Shown in pieces: positions 8,437-16,244 of a stretch of DNA of 64,000 nucleotides. The DNA lies in assembly GCA_963819475.1 (NCBI GenBank), contig CAWFWE010000011.1:210666-274665 (forward strand). Reading direction: 5' to 3'. The DNA comes from DASUAS01 sp963819475 (lineage in GTDB: Bacteria; Actinomycetota; Acidimicrobiia; IMCC26256; DASPTH01). How positions within the stretch are numbered: position 1 is the stretch's first letter; each line of letters begins with the position of its first letter. The notes under the pieces were generated by a model. The model was not told the DNA's origin, ran no database searches, and saw only the letters and a list, made by a program, of their open reading frames with translations. The translations under genes were made by a program, and so were the position numbers.

Positions 8437-9702
8437 ATGCAGCTCGACGACATGATCATGGTCAGCATCGACGACCACTCGATCGAGCCGCCCGACATGT
8501 ACAAGAACCACCTGCCGGCCAAGTGGCTCGACCAGGCGCCGAAGATCGTCCGCACCGAGCAGGGCATCGACGAGTGGCAGTTCCAGGGCGAGAGCACGGC
8601 CACGCCGTTCGGCATGGCCGCGACCGTGGGTTGGCCGCGCGAGGAGTGGGGCTTCAACCCGGGCTCGTTCAGCGAGCTGCGCCCCGGCTGCTGGGACGTC
8701 CACGAGCGCGTGCGCGACATGAACGCCAACGGCACCCTCGCGTCGATGTGCTTCCCGACCATGGCCGGCTTCAACGCACGCACCTTCACCGAGGCGGGCG
8801 ACAAGGAGCTGTCGCTCGTCATGCTCAAGGCGTACAACGACTGGCACATCGACGAGTGGTGTGGTGCCTACCCGGGCCGGTTCATCCCGCAGGGCATCGT
8901 CCCGATGTGGGACGTCGACCTCGCGGTCGAAGAGGTGAAGCGGATCGGCGCGAAGGGCTGCCGGTCGATCAGCTTCCTCGAGGCGCCGCATGCACAGGGC
9001 TTCCCGAGCTTCCTCTCGGGCTTCTGGGACCCGATGCTCAGCGCGATGTGCGACGAGGACATGGTGTTGTCGCTGCACATCGGCGCCGGGTTCGACCTCA
9101 TCCAGAAGGCGCCCGAGGCGCCCATCGACCACCTCATCATCCTCACGTGCCAGATCTCGGCGTTGGTCGCGCAGGACCTGCTCTTCGGGCCGACGCTGCG
9201 TCAATTCCCCGACCTCAAGGTCGCGCTCTCCGAGGGCGGCATCGGTTGGATCCCCTTCTACCTCGAACGCGCCGACCGTCATTTCCAGAACCAGGCCTGG
9301 CTCGACCTCGACTTCGGCGGCAAGCTCCCGTCCGACGTGTTCCGCGACCACATCCTGGCCTGCTACATCACCGACCCCTCGGGTCTGGCGCTCCGGGACC
9401 GGATCGGTATCGACATCATCTCCTGGGAGTGCGACTACCCCCACACCGACACGACATGGCCGGAGTCGCCCGAGTTCGCCTGGCGGGAGTTCCAGGAGAC
9501 CGGTTGCACCGACGAGGAGATCAACAAGATCACCTGGGAGAACGCGTGTCGGTTCTTCGGCTGGGATCCGTTCGAGCACACCCCGAAGGAAGAGACCACG
9601 GTCGCGGCGCTGCGCGCGCAGGCGACCGACGTCGACGTCACCCGCATGTCGCGTGAGGAGTGGCGCAAGCGCAACGAAGCCGCCGGAATCGGCGTCGTCT
9701 GA
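8437..9702 (+). CDS. Amidohydrolase family protein (COG2159 / amidohydrolase_2)
   Basis: A 421-aa TIM-barrel metal-dependent hydrolase or decarboxylase of the amidohydrolase_2 type. The N-terminal metal motif is altered: SIDDHSIEPPDMY keeps one histidine where many relatives have H-x-H. Later elements are typical: HIGAGFD around residue 210, the strand-8 region SEGGIGWIPFYLERAD, and a closing W-E-C-D-Y-P-H-T segment. ATG 8437 is preceded by GAGAGGA. The frame is open far upstream, but that part is antisense to the 146-aa gene. Related actinobacterial proteins are common in steroid and aromatic catabolic clusters; the substrate here is unknown. Confidence 0.88.
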   Translation: MQLDDMIMVSIDDHSIEPPDMYKNHLPAKWLDQAPKIVRTEQGIDEWQFQGESTATPFGMAATVGWPREEWGFNPGSFSELRPGCWDVHERVRDMNANGTLASMCFPTMAGFNARTFTEAGDKELSLVMLKAYNDWHIDEWCGAYPGRFIPQGIVPMWDVDLAVEEVKRIGAKGCRSISFLEAPHAQGFPSFLSGFWDPMLSAMCDEDMVLSLHIGAGFDLIQKAPEAPIDHLIILTCQISALVAQDLLFGPTLRQFPDLKVALSEGGIGWIPFYLERADRHFQNQAWLDLDFGGKLPSDVFRDHILACYITDPSGLALRDRIGIDIISWECDYPHTDTTWPESPEFAWREFQETGCTDEEINKITWENACRFFGWDPFEHTPKEETTVAALRAQATDVDVTRMSREEWRKRNEAAGIGVV

Positions 9703-9715
9703 GCTCACGCCGGCC

Positions 9716-10696
9716 GTGGACGAGCTCACGGTCCACGACCGGCACGACATCGAGATCTTCGTACGGCGGTGGCCGGCGGCAAACGCCGTCGGTGCCGTCG
9801 TGATCTCGCACGGGGCCTCCGAGCACTCGGGTCGGTACGACCGGTTCGCCCGGGCGCTGCACGACGAGGCCCTGGCCGCGTACGCGATCGACCACCGCGG
9901 GCACGGCCGCACCGCGCCGGCCACCGGCAACGGCCGCATGGGACCGCCCGACGGCGGCGCCCTCCTCGACGATCTCGACGAGGTCGTGGATCTCGCGGTG
10001 GAGGACCACTCCGGCGTTCCGATCACCCTGTTCGCGCACTCGCTCGGCTCCTTGATCGGCCTCGCCTACCTCACCCGACACTCGGACCGCCTCGCGGGCG
10101 CGGTCCTGTGCGGGTTCCCCGCATCGCTCGTTGATCTGCCGGTGCTGGGCGAGGCGCTCGGCACGGTCACCGACGAGGCGACGCGCGACACCCCGGTCGA
10201 CGCGCAGTCGGCGTTCAACGACCCGTTCGAGCCGGCCCGCACCCCGTTCGACTGGTTGAGCCGCGACGACGTGGAGGTCGACGCCTACCTCGCCGACCCA
10301 ATGTGCGGTGACGACATGCCGCTCACCCACGGGTTCGTCGCCGACCTCTTGGGCATCGTCGGCGACGCGGTCGGGCCTACCGCGCTCGCCGCCATCACGT
10401 GCCCCGTCTTCGTCATCGCCGGGGACCAGGACCCGAGCGGCGCGATGGGCGAGAACCCCAAGGCGCTCGAGGCGGCGTTGCGCGACGCGGGGGTCACGGT
10501 CGAGCTTCGCCTGTACCCGGGCGCCCGCCACGAGCTGCTCAACGAGACGAACCGGGACGAGGTGACCGCCGACGTGATCGCCTGGCTCCGCGCCCGCGCG
10601 GCTGAGACCGCTCACTCGCGGGTCAGGAGCAGGCAGCCCGCGACCGGTCCTCCCCCATTGCCGACGACCGCCACATCGAGCGGTCGTCGCACCTGA
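9716..10696 (+). CDS. Alpha/beta hydrolase (monoacylglycerol lipase / S33-like)
   Basis: A 326-aa serine hydrolase. Visible elements: the early strand AVVISHGASEHSGRYDRFA typical of Hydrolase_4/monoglyceride lipases, nucleophile Ser109 in HSLGS, acidic residue in IAGDQDPSG, and catalytic His in ARHELLNE. GTG 9716 follows the amidohydrolase stop by 13 bp, so the two are probably one transcript. The last 28 residues (Pro/Arg-rich) run 85 bp into the 3' end of the oppositely oriented thiolase-like gene and are probably unstructured. It likely hydrolyses an ester or lactone; substrate unknown. Confidence 0.85.
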   Translation: MDELTVHDRHDIEIFVRRWPAANAVGAVVISHGASEHSGRYDRFARALHDEALAAYAIDHRGHGRTAPATGNGRMGPPDGGALLDDLDEVVDLAVEDHSGVPITLFAHSLGSLIGLAYLTRHSDRLAGAVLCGFPASLVDLPVLGEALGTVTDEATRDTPVDAQSAFNDPFEPARTPFDWLSRDDVEVDAYLADPMCGDDMPLTHGFVADLLGIVGDAVGPTALAAITCPVFVIAGDQDPSGAMGENPKALEAALRDAGVTVELRLYPGARHELLNETNRDEVTADVIAWLRARAAETAHSRVRSRQPATGPPPLPTTATSSGRRT

Positions 10697-11796
10697 CGGT
10701 CGCCCGCGTCGCCGCGCAGCTGCGCGCACGCCTCGTGCAGGAACCCGAAGCCGTGGAGCCGGCCGCCGGACAGCTGGCCGCCGTTGGTGTTCAGCGGAAG
10801 GTCCCCGTTGCGCGCGATCCGGGCACCCCCCTCCACGAACGGACCGCTCTCGCCGTGGCCGCAGAAGCCGAGCGCCTCGAGCCACGACATGGTGAGGAAC
10901 GAGAAGCCGTCGTAGAGCTCGGCGATGTCGACATCGGCCGCGGTGAGGTCGGTGCGGGCCCACATCGACCGCGCCGCGTCGAGCGCGCCCATGGTGGTGA
11001 GGTCGGCGCGCTGATCCCACGACGGTCGGTCGACGAACCCGGTGCCGACCGCCTCGACCACGGGTGCGGCGTGGTCGACCGCGCGCCCGTGCTCGGCCAC
11101 CGAGACGACGACCGCAGTCGACCCGTCGGCGGGGATGTCGCAGTCGAACAGGCAGAACGGCGTGGTGATCATGCGCGCCGCGAAGTAGTCGGCGCTCGAC
11201 ATCGGCTCGCGCAGGATCGCCTTCGGGTTGAGCTCGGCGTTGCGGCGTGCGTTCAGCGCGATCTGCGAGAGCTGCTCACGGGTCGTGCCGAACTCGTAGA
11301 AGTGCCGCTGCGCGTACAGGGCCAACCAGTTCGCGGCCGAGTAGGCGCGGAACGGCAGCGTCCACTGCACCATGCCCCCGGCGCCCGCCCCGCCGCCCAC
11401 GCCGATGGGGCGCCGACCGCCACTCCCCTGGCCCGTCGCCTCGGTGACGGTGCGGTACACCAGCACGTGGCGGGCGAGCCCCGCGCCGACGGCCAGGACC
11501 GCGTTGATCACCGCCTGGATCTGGGCCGCCCCCTCCGCCGAGCCCGAGTACCAGTTCAGTTGCAGCCGCAGCGCGTCCTGCATCTCGACCACGCCCGGGC
11601 CCGCGAAGTCGCCCCCGCCGGCGCCCCCGCCGGGATAGGTCGCCAGGCCGTCGATGTCGGCGAACGTGAGGCCGGCGTCGGCGACCGCCTCCCGCGCGGC
11701 CTCGATGGTGAGGTCGACGCCGGTCCGGTCGAGGCGGCGGCCGATGGCCGACTGGCCGATCCCCGAGATCACCGACTGCCGCTCGAAGGCACTCAC
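10612..11796 (-). CDS. Thiolase-fold lipid-transfer protein, Ltp2-like (no nucleophilic cysteine)
   Basis: A 394-aa thiolase superfamily protein of the SCP-x/Ltp type. Where thiolases have the nucleophile Cys in a CASG-like block, this protein reads YSGSAEGAAQ, so thiolytic chemistry is not expected. Other features are typical: ELYDGFSF with a tyrosine, NTNGGQLSGGRLHG, and VVGNGGG near the end. Its GTG start overlaps the stop of the upstream DUF35 gene (GTGA, 11793-11796). Cysteine-less thiolase plus DUF35 is the arrangement of the Ltp2-ChsH2 sterol side-chain retro-aldolase, so a carbon-carbon lyase acting on a CoA ester is a reasonable inference. No substrate is shown. Confidence 0.82.
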   Translation of the reverse strand: MSAFERQSVISGIGQSAIGRRLDRTGVDLTIEAAREAVADAGLTFADIDGLATYPGGGAGGGDFAGPGVVEMQDALRLQLNWYSGSAEGAAQIQAVINAVLAVGAGLARHVLVYRTVTEATGQGSGGRRPIGVGGGAGAGGMVQWTLPFRAYSAANWLALYAQRHFYEFGTTREQLSQIALNARRNAELNPKAILREPMSSADYFAARMITTPFCLFDCDIPADGSTAVVVSVAEHGRAVDHAAPVVEAVGTGFVDRPSWDQRADLTTMGALDAARSMWARTDLTAADVDIAELYDGFSFLTMSWLEALGFCGHGESGPFVEGGARIARNGDLPLNTNGGQLSGGRLHGFGFLHEACAQLRGDAGDRQVRRPLDVAVVGNGGGPVAGCLLLTRE

Positions 11797-12212
11797 CGAC
11801 CCGCTCCGGGCGTCACGGGCCGAAAGAGTGGGAGGTAGATCGGATCGTGGTCGGCGAAGACCACCTCGACCGGCATGCCGATGTGCACGTCGTCGGGCTC
11901 GCAGTCGACCAGGTTGGTCGTGAGGCGCACGTCGGGCTGCTCCTCGATGGCCACCAGCGCGATCACGTACGGATCGGTGGTGCCGTCCCACGCCTGGTGG
12001 TTCACGGTGAAGCTGTAGACGGTGCCCCGGCCGCTCACCGCGGTGGGCTCGGGCGTCCCGCCGCACTGCGCGCAGTACGGCACCGGTGGGTGCACGAGGA
12101 CCTCGCACTCGGCGCACCGCAGGAAGCGCAGCACGCCGTCCCTGCCCGACGTCCAGAAGAACTCGTTGTCGAAGTCGAGCGCGGGCAGCACCCGGGTGTG
12201 CGGATCCTCCAC
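11793..12212 (-). CDS. Zn-ribbon/OB-fold (DUF35) protein, partner of the thiolase-like gene
   Basis: A 139-aa DUF35 protein. The N-terminal rubredoxin-like zinc ribbon is C-x2-C-x10-C-x2-C (CAEC ... CAQC), followed by an OB fold with GTVYSFTVNHQAW and VALVAIEEQPDVRL. These small proteins bind thiolase-fold partners and acyl-CoA and are needed for activity or stability in the ChsH2/Ltp2 systems. It is immediately upstream of, and overlaps by 4 bp, the cysteine-less thiolase gene. ATG 12212 faces away from the divergent gene at 12285 across a 72-bp gap. Confidence 0.88.
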   Translation of the reverse strand: MEDPHTRVLPALDFDNEFFWTSGRDGVLRFLRCAECEVLVHPPVPYCAQCGGTPEPTAVSGRGTVYSFTVNHQAWDGTTDPYVIALVAIEEQPDVRLTTNLVDCEPDDVHIGMPVEVVFADHDPIYLPLFRPVTPGAGR

Positions 12213-12284
12213 CGTTCCTCCTGGCGGTCGTCCTGTGCGGGGTCGTCTTGTGTGGCGAGCGGGGTCACGTTACGTTGCGCCGCG

Positions 12285-13043
12285 ATGTCGCCGCGCCGCC
12301 TGTACCTCCACGAGACCGTCGACATCGTGGGGCAGGGCCAGTACGAGTACATGGAGCACCTCTGGAAGGACCCGGTGCTGCGGATGCCCGAGATGTTCGG
12401 GCTCCAGGGCTCGTTCTACGTGTGCGCGGCCGGCGGCGGGCGCTGGCCGCAGGTGATCAACATCTGGGACGTCGGCACCCGGGGTTGGACCGGGTGGGCG
12501 TCGAACGTCGACCGCATGAACCTCAAGCGGCGCCAGGCGTTCTACGGCGACTGGTGGGACGAGGCCGCCAAGTGGCGCACCGGCGGGTACGACCGGCTCT
12601 GCGGCGGCGTGCCCGGGAGCCCCAGCACCGAGGAGCTCCAGCAGGCGGGCGTCCGGGGCACGCTGTTCGTGCACGAGGTGCTCACCGTCCGCCCCGGCGC
12701 CCAGCTCGACTTCCTGGCCGCGGTCGTCGAGCAGCGGGTGCCGCTGATGCGCGAGTACGACCACGAGCCCACCGGCCTCTACGAGGTGCTCTCCAACCAG
12801 CACGAGGTGGTGATGGTCTGGGCGACCGGCATCCCGGCCCAGGTCCGGCTGCGCCGCAACCGCGACGCCACCCATGGCCTCGACGACGACGGTGAGGCCG
12901 ACGACCGCCTGGTGGCATGGGAGCGCACGGCCGCCGAGTTCGTGACCGGCGGCGACACCCACGTCATGACACCGCTCCCGCGTACCGTGTACGGGCCTCC
13001 CGGCTGGGAGGACGCAACGCTGTCGGATTGGCTGGAGCAGTAG
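12285..13043 (+). CDS. Hypothetical protein, possibly NIPSNAP/dimeric alpha-beta-barrel-like (252 aa)
   Basis: A 252-aa cytosolic-looking protein, rich in Trp and Arg, opening with RLYLHETVDIVGQGQYEYMEH and containing VINIWDVGTRGWTGW and a second block LFVHEVLTVRPGAQLDFLAAVVEQRVP. The two similarly built halves (beta-strand, helix, strand) hint at a duplicated ferredoxin-like (NIPSNAP or EthD-type) fold, but identity is uncertain. The ATG lies 8 bp after TACGTT (12271-12276), so the transcript may be leaderless. Its TAG stop is the first base group of the 61-bp repeat array that follows. It lies between the Ltp2-like pair and an enoyl-CoA hydratase. Confidence 0.65.
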   Translation: MSPRRLYLHETVDIVGQGQYEYMEHLWKDPVLRMPEMFGLQGSFYVCAAGGGRWPQVINIWDVGTRGWTGWASNVDRMNLKRRQAFYGDWWDEAAKWRTGGYDRLCGGVPGSPSTEELQQAGVRGTLFVHEVLTVRPGAQLDFLAAVVEQRVPLMREYDHEPTGLYEVLSNQHEVVMVWATGIPAQVRLRRNRDATHGLDDDGEADDRLVAWERTAAEFVTGGDTHVMTPLPRTVYGPPGWEDATLSDWLEQ

Positions 13044-13405
13044 CGGAGGCGTGCCCGGAGGGCGGGACGCCGGAGCGGATTCGATCATGCAACTGGAGAA
13101 GTAGCGGAGGCGTGCCCGGAGGGCGGGACGCCGGAGCGGATTCGACCATGAAACTGGAGAAGTAGCGGAGGCGTGCCCGGAGGGCGGGACGCCGGAGCGG
13201 ATTCGACCATGAAACTGGAGAAGTAGCGGAGGCGTGCCCGGAGGGCGGGACGCCGGAGCGGATTCGACCATGAAACTGGAGAAGTAGCGGAGGCGTGCCC
13301 GGAGGGCGGGACGCCGGAGCGGATTCGACCATGAAACTGGAGAAGTAGCGGAGGCGTGCCCGGAGGGCGGGACGGCGGAGCGGATTCGATCATGAAACTG
13401 GAGAA
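13041..13405 (+). repeat. Six tandem copies of a 61-bp repeat copying an enoyl-CoA hydratase start region
   Basis: Six head-to-tail units begin at TAG 13041, 13102, 13163, 13224, 13285 and 13346. The period is exactly 61 bp and the sequence is nearly invariant: unit 1 has GATCATGCAA instead of GACCATGAAA, and unit 6 has GGCGG for GCCGG and GATC for GACC. Each unit holds a GGAGG-containing stretch, a GTG, then ATGAAACTGGAGAA, the first codons (M-K-L-E) of the downstream hydratase. In units 1-5 this is followed by AAG TAG, giving a 5-codon (or, from the GTG, 17-codon) mini-frame. In unit 6 it runs on into the real gene. The array fills the whole 348-bp gap between genes 12285-13043 and 13392-14201. 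Confidence 0.95.
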
Positions 13406-14201
13406 CCAGATGGAGCTCGACACCCTGCTGTACCGCGAGGAGAACGGGGTTGCGTACGTCACGCTCAACCGCCCCGAGGTGCAGAACAGCTTCGACCTGC
13501 ACATGGTCGAGGAGCTCGCGGAGGTGTGGGAATCGCTGCGTTGGAGCGTCGACACGCGCGTGGTGGTGCTCACCGGCGCCGGCGAGAAGGCGTTCTGCAC
13601 CGGATTCGACCGCAACACCATCCCCTTCGACGTGCCGTGGGACCCCTACACCTACGACGACCCCGGGCTGTCGATCGGCCCGCGCGTGAACCGCCTGTGG
13701 AAGCCGGTGATCGCGGCGGTGAACGGCACCGCCGCCGCCGGCGCGTTCTACCTGCTCGGCCAAGTCGACTTCATCATCGCCGCCGAGCACGCCACGTTCG
13801 TCGACCCGCACGTCACCTACTCGATGCCCGCCGTCTACGAGCCCATCGAGGCGTTGGCCAAGATGCCCTTCGGCGAGGCGATGCGCATCGCGCTGCTCGG
13901 CGCCAGCGAGCGGATGTCGGCGCGGCGCGCCTACGAGATCGGGTTCGTGAGCGAGGTCGTGCCGTCGGAGGAGCTCATGGACGCGGCCACCTGGGCGGCC
14001 GAGGCCATCGCCGCACAACCTCCCGCCGCGATCATGGCCACGCTGCGCACCCTGTGGGCGGCGCGTGAGATGTTCCCCGCGCAGGCCACCGCGCTCGGGA
14101 ACATGTTCCTGCACCTCGGTGTGGACCAGGAGAAGACGGTGCTGCGCGAGGGCGAGGAGAAGTTCGCCTCCCGACCTCGCACCAAGCCGCGGATCAGGTA
14201 G
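13392..14201 (+). CDS. Enoyl-CoA hydratase/isomerase family protein
   Basis: A 269-aa crotonase-fold protein. It shows VAYVTLNRPEVQNSF, VVVLTGAGEKAFCTGFD (first oxyanion block), the second block AAVNGTAAAGAFYLLGQVDF and a DPHVTYSMPAV segment in place of the usual catalytic glutamate region. Such enzymes hydrate or isomerise enoyl-CoA esters. ATG 13392 lies inside the last copy of the 61-bp repeat, so its ribosome binding region is repeated five more times upstream. ATG 13410 is an alternative start. The 3' end overlaps the convergent SDR gene by 8 bp. Confidence 0.87.
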   Translation: MKLENQMELDTLLYREENGVAYVTLNRPEVQNSFDLHMVEELAEVWESLRWSVDTRVVVLTGAGEKAFCTGFDRNTIPFDVPWDPYTYDDPGLSIGPRVNRLWKPVIAAVNGTAAAGAFYLLGQVDFIIAAEHATFVDPHVTYSMPAVYEPIEALAKMPFGEAMRIALLGASERMSARRAYEIGFVSEVVPSEELMDAATWAAEAIAAQPPAAIMATLRTLWAAREMFPAQATALGNMFLHLGVDQEKTVLREGEEKFASRPRTKPRIR

Positions 14202-15015
14202 GCGCCTGCGACGCCGCCAGCGTCTCCATCAGCTCCTGGACGTCGCTCATCGTGAGCATCCCGCCCGCGGGCACGATGGTGAGCTCGGGGATCGTCAGCC
14301 CGGGATGCGCCAGCAGCATGGCGATGAACTCGGCGATGGTGCGGCCGAGGTCGGCGGAGCGCATCCGGTTCTTGTAGATGACCGCCGCCTCCACCCACCG
14401 CGGCGTGAGGGCCGCCGCCCGCTCCATGTCGAAGTCGCGTGAGAAGTCGGTGTCCTCGGTGTCGCCCACCGCCATGCGCACGAACCGACGCTCCGGGTGC
14501 TCCGCCCGCCAGGATTGGACGGTCCGGTCGAGCGCGGCCTTGCTCGCCTGGTAGGGGCCGAGGCCGAAGTAGCCGCCGCCCACGCTGATCGAGGAGAGGA
14601 AGACGACGACGCCGTCCTCGCTGAGGTGCGGCAGCGCGGCCTGGGTGACGAGCGCCGGGCCGATGGCGTTGGTCGCGATCACGCGCTGCCACGTGTCGGC
14701 GTCGACCTCCCCGAGTGGCGCCAGGGGTGACACCCCGGTCGAGTACAGGAGCGCGTCGATGCCGCCCATGGCGTCGACCGCCTCGCCGACCAGCTCGCGG
14801 CACCGTTCGGGATCGGTGACGTCGGCGGAGATCGCGGTCCCGGTGCCGGCGCTGGCCACGACCTCGGCCAGCTTCTCGGCGCTGCGGCCCACCACCGTGA
14901 TCCCGGCGCCGGCCTCGGCCGCGGCCAGGGCCGCGCCGCGCCCGATGCCGGCGGAACCGCCGACGACGAGGATGCGCTTCCCGGAGAGGTCGATGTCGAC
15001 GTGCTTGCCGCCCAC
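14194..15015 (-). CDS. Short-chain dehydrogenase/reductase (SDR)
   Basis: A 273-aa classical SDR: NAD(P)-binding GGSAGIGRG at about residues 19-27, a catalytic Ser near 142 (FLSSISVGGG), and Tyr155-x3-Lys159 (PYQASKAA). The usual NNAG is replaced by YSTGVSP. The GTG start is 2 bp after the thiolase stop, making thiolase-SDR a two-gene unit. The frame remains open far upstream, but that is an Arg-rich shadow of the thiolase. It probably oxidises a 3-hydroxyacyl-CoA or an alcohol within the same pathway. Confidence 0.87.
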   Translation of the reverse strand: MGGKHVDIDLSGKRILVVGGSAGIGRGAALAAAEAGAGITVVGRSAEKLAEVVASAGTGTAISADVTDPERCRELVGEAVDAMGGIDALLYSTGVSPLAPLGEVDADTWQRVIATNAIGPALVTQAALPHLSEDGVVVFLSSISVGGGYFGLGPYQASKAALDRTVQSWRAEHPERRFVRMAVGDTEDTDFSRDFDMERAAALTPRWVEAAVIYKNRMRSADLGRTIAEFIAMLLAHPGLTIPELTIVPAGGMLTMSDVQELMETLAASQAPT

Positions 15016-15017
15016 GG

Positions 15018-16190
15018 TCAGGCGACCTCGAGGACGAGCGCCGAACCCATGCCGCCGCCCGCGCACATCGCGACCACCCCGTGGGTCTTGCTGCGGCGAC
15101 GGAGCTCGTTGACCATGGTGACCACCATGCGGGTGCCGGTCGCCGCGATCGGGTGACCGAGGCTGCAGCCGCTGCCGTTGACGTTCACGACGGTCGGGTC
15201 GAGGCCGAGCGTGCGCACCGCGGCGACGGGCACCGAGCAGAACGCCTCGTTGATCTCGAAGAGGTCGATGTCGTCGACGGAGAGCCCGGCGCGCTCGAGC
15301 GCCTTCGGGATCGCCAGCGTCGGCCCCATGCCCGTACGGGCCGGCTCGAGGCCGGACGACGCCCACGACACGACACGCGCCAACGGGCGCAGCCCGTGGG
15401 CCCCCGCGTAGTCGTCCGCCGTCACCAGGAGCGCGGCGGCGGCGTCGTTGAGGCCCGCCGCGTTCCCGGCGGTGACCGTCGCGCCGTCGATCTCCGGGTG
15501 CAGCGGCTTGAGGTCGGCGAGCGTCTCGACGGTGGTGCCGCGACGCGGGTGCTCGTCGACGCTGAACACGCGTGCGTTGCCCTCGCGGTCGGTGTACTCG
15601 ACCGGGACGATCTCCTCCTCGAACGCACCGGAGTCGATGGACGCGATGGCCTGGCCGTGGCTGTACGCCGCCCACTCGTCGACGTCGAGCCGGGTGAGAC
15701 CCATCTCGCGCGCGGTGTTCTCGCCCACCGTGATCGACATGTCGAACGTGGGCGCGTCGGGGGTCTCGGGATGGCTGGGCGACATCCACATCTGCCGCTC
15801 GCCGCCCGGCTCGAGCACCTTCCACGTCTGCGGCGAGGTGCTGAGGCTCTCGGTGCCGCCGGCGATCACGACCCGGTCCATGCCGGCCCGGATGCTGCCG
15901 GCGCCGATCTGCACCGCGCTCAGCCCGGAGGCACAGTGCCGGTTGTCGGCCATGCCGGGGACCCCGGTGAGGCCGAGGCGCACGGCGATGTTGCGGGCGA
16001 TGTCACCCCCGCCCTGCAGCGACTCGCCGAGCACGACGTCGTCGATGTCGGCCGCGTCGATGCCCGAACGACTCACGGCCTCGCCGACCGCGATCTCCGC
16101 CAGGCGGAACGCGTCGACGTCGACGAGGGATCCCTTGCGGGCCCGCCCGATCGGAGTGCGGGCGGCAGCGACGATGACGGCTTCGGTCAC
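15018..16190 (-). CDS. Acetyl-CoA acetyltransferase (thiolase, FadA-like)
   Basis: A 390-aa thiolase with all catalytic elements: nucleophile Cys86 in NRHCASGLSA, the GSGCSLGHPIAATG block with the catalytic His, and the second Cys in CAGGGMGSA near the C-terminus. It cleaves 3-ketoacyl-CoA with CoA at the end of beta-oxidation, or runs in reverse. The N-terminus AVIVAAARTPIGRARKG is canonical, which fixes ATG 16190. It is followed 2 bp later by the SDR gene. No clear promoter is seen in the 54-bp gap to the MMPL gene, which is on the same strand. Confidence 0.93.
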   Translation of the reverse strand: MTEAVIVAAARTPIGRARKGSLVDVDAFRLAEIAVGEAVSRSGIDAADIDDVVLGESLQGGGDIARNIAVRLGLTGVPGMADNRHCASGLSAVQIGAGSIRAGMDRVVIAGGTESLSTSPQTWKVLEPGGERQMWMSPSHPETPDAPTFDMSITVGENTAREMGLTRLDVDEWAAYSHGQAIASIDSGAFEEEIVPVEYTDREGNARVFSVDEHPRRGTTVETLADLKPLHPEIDGATVTAGNAAGLNDAAAALLVTADDYAGAHGLRPLARVVSWASSGLEPARTGMGPTLAIPKALERAGLSVDDIDLFEINEAFCSVPVAAVRTLGLDPTVVNVNGSGCSLGHPIAATGTRMVVTMVNELRRRSKTHGVVAMCAGGGMGSALVLEVA

Positions 16191-16244
16191 GATTCAGCTC
16201 CTGAGAGGGTCCCGGGTGAGGTCACTGTAACCCCGCCCGGGAAC

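Noticed and set aside
13041..13405. CRISPR array
   Set aside because: Units are contiguous with no unique spacers and copy a gene start; no cas genes nearby.
12964..13621. Repeat-encoded proteins on the minus strand (frames with SGVPPSGHASATSP-type repeats)
   Set aside because: They arise only because the 61-bp array lacks stops in all minus frames; the array is explained as duplicated plus-strand start regions, and there is no RBS or family match.
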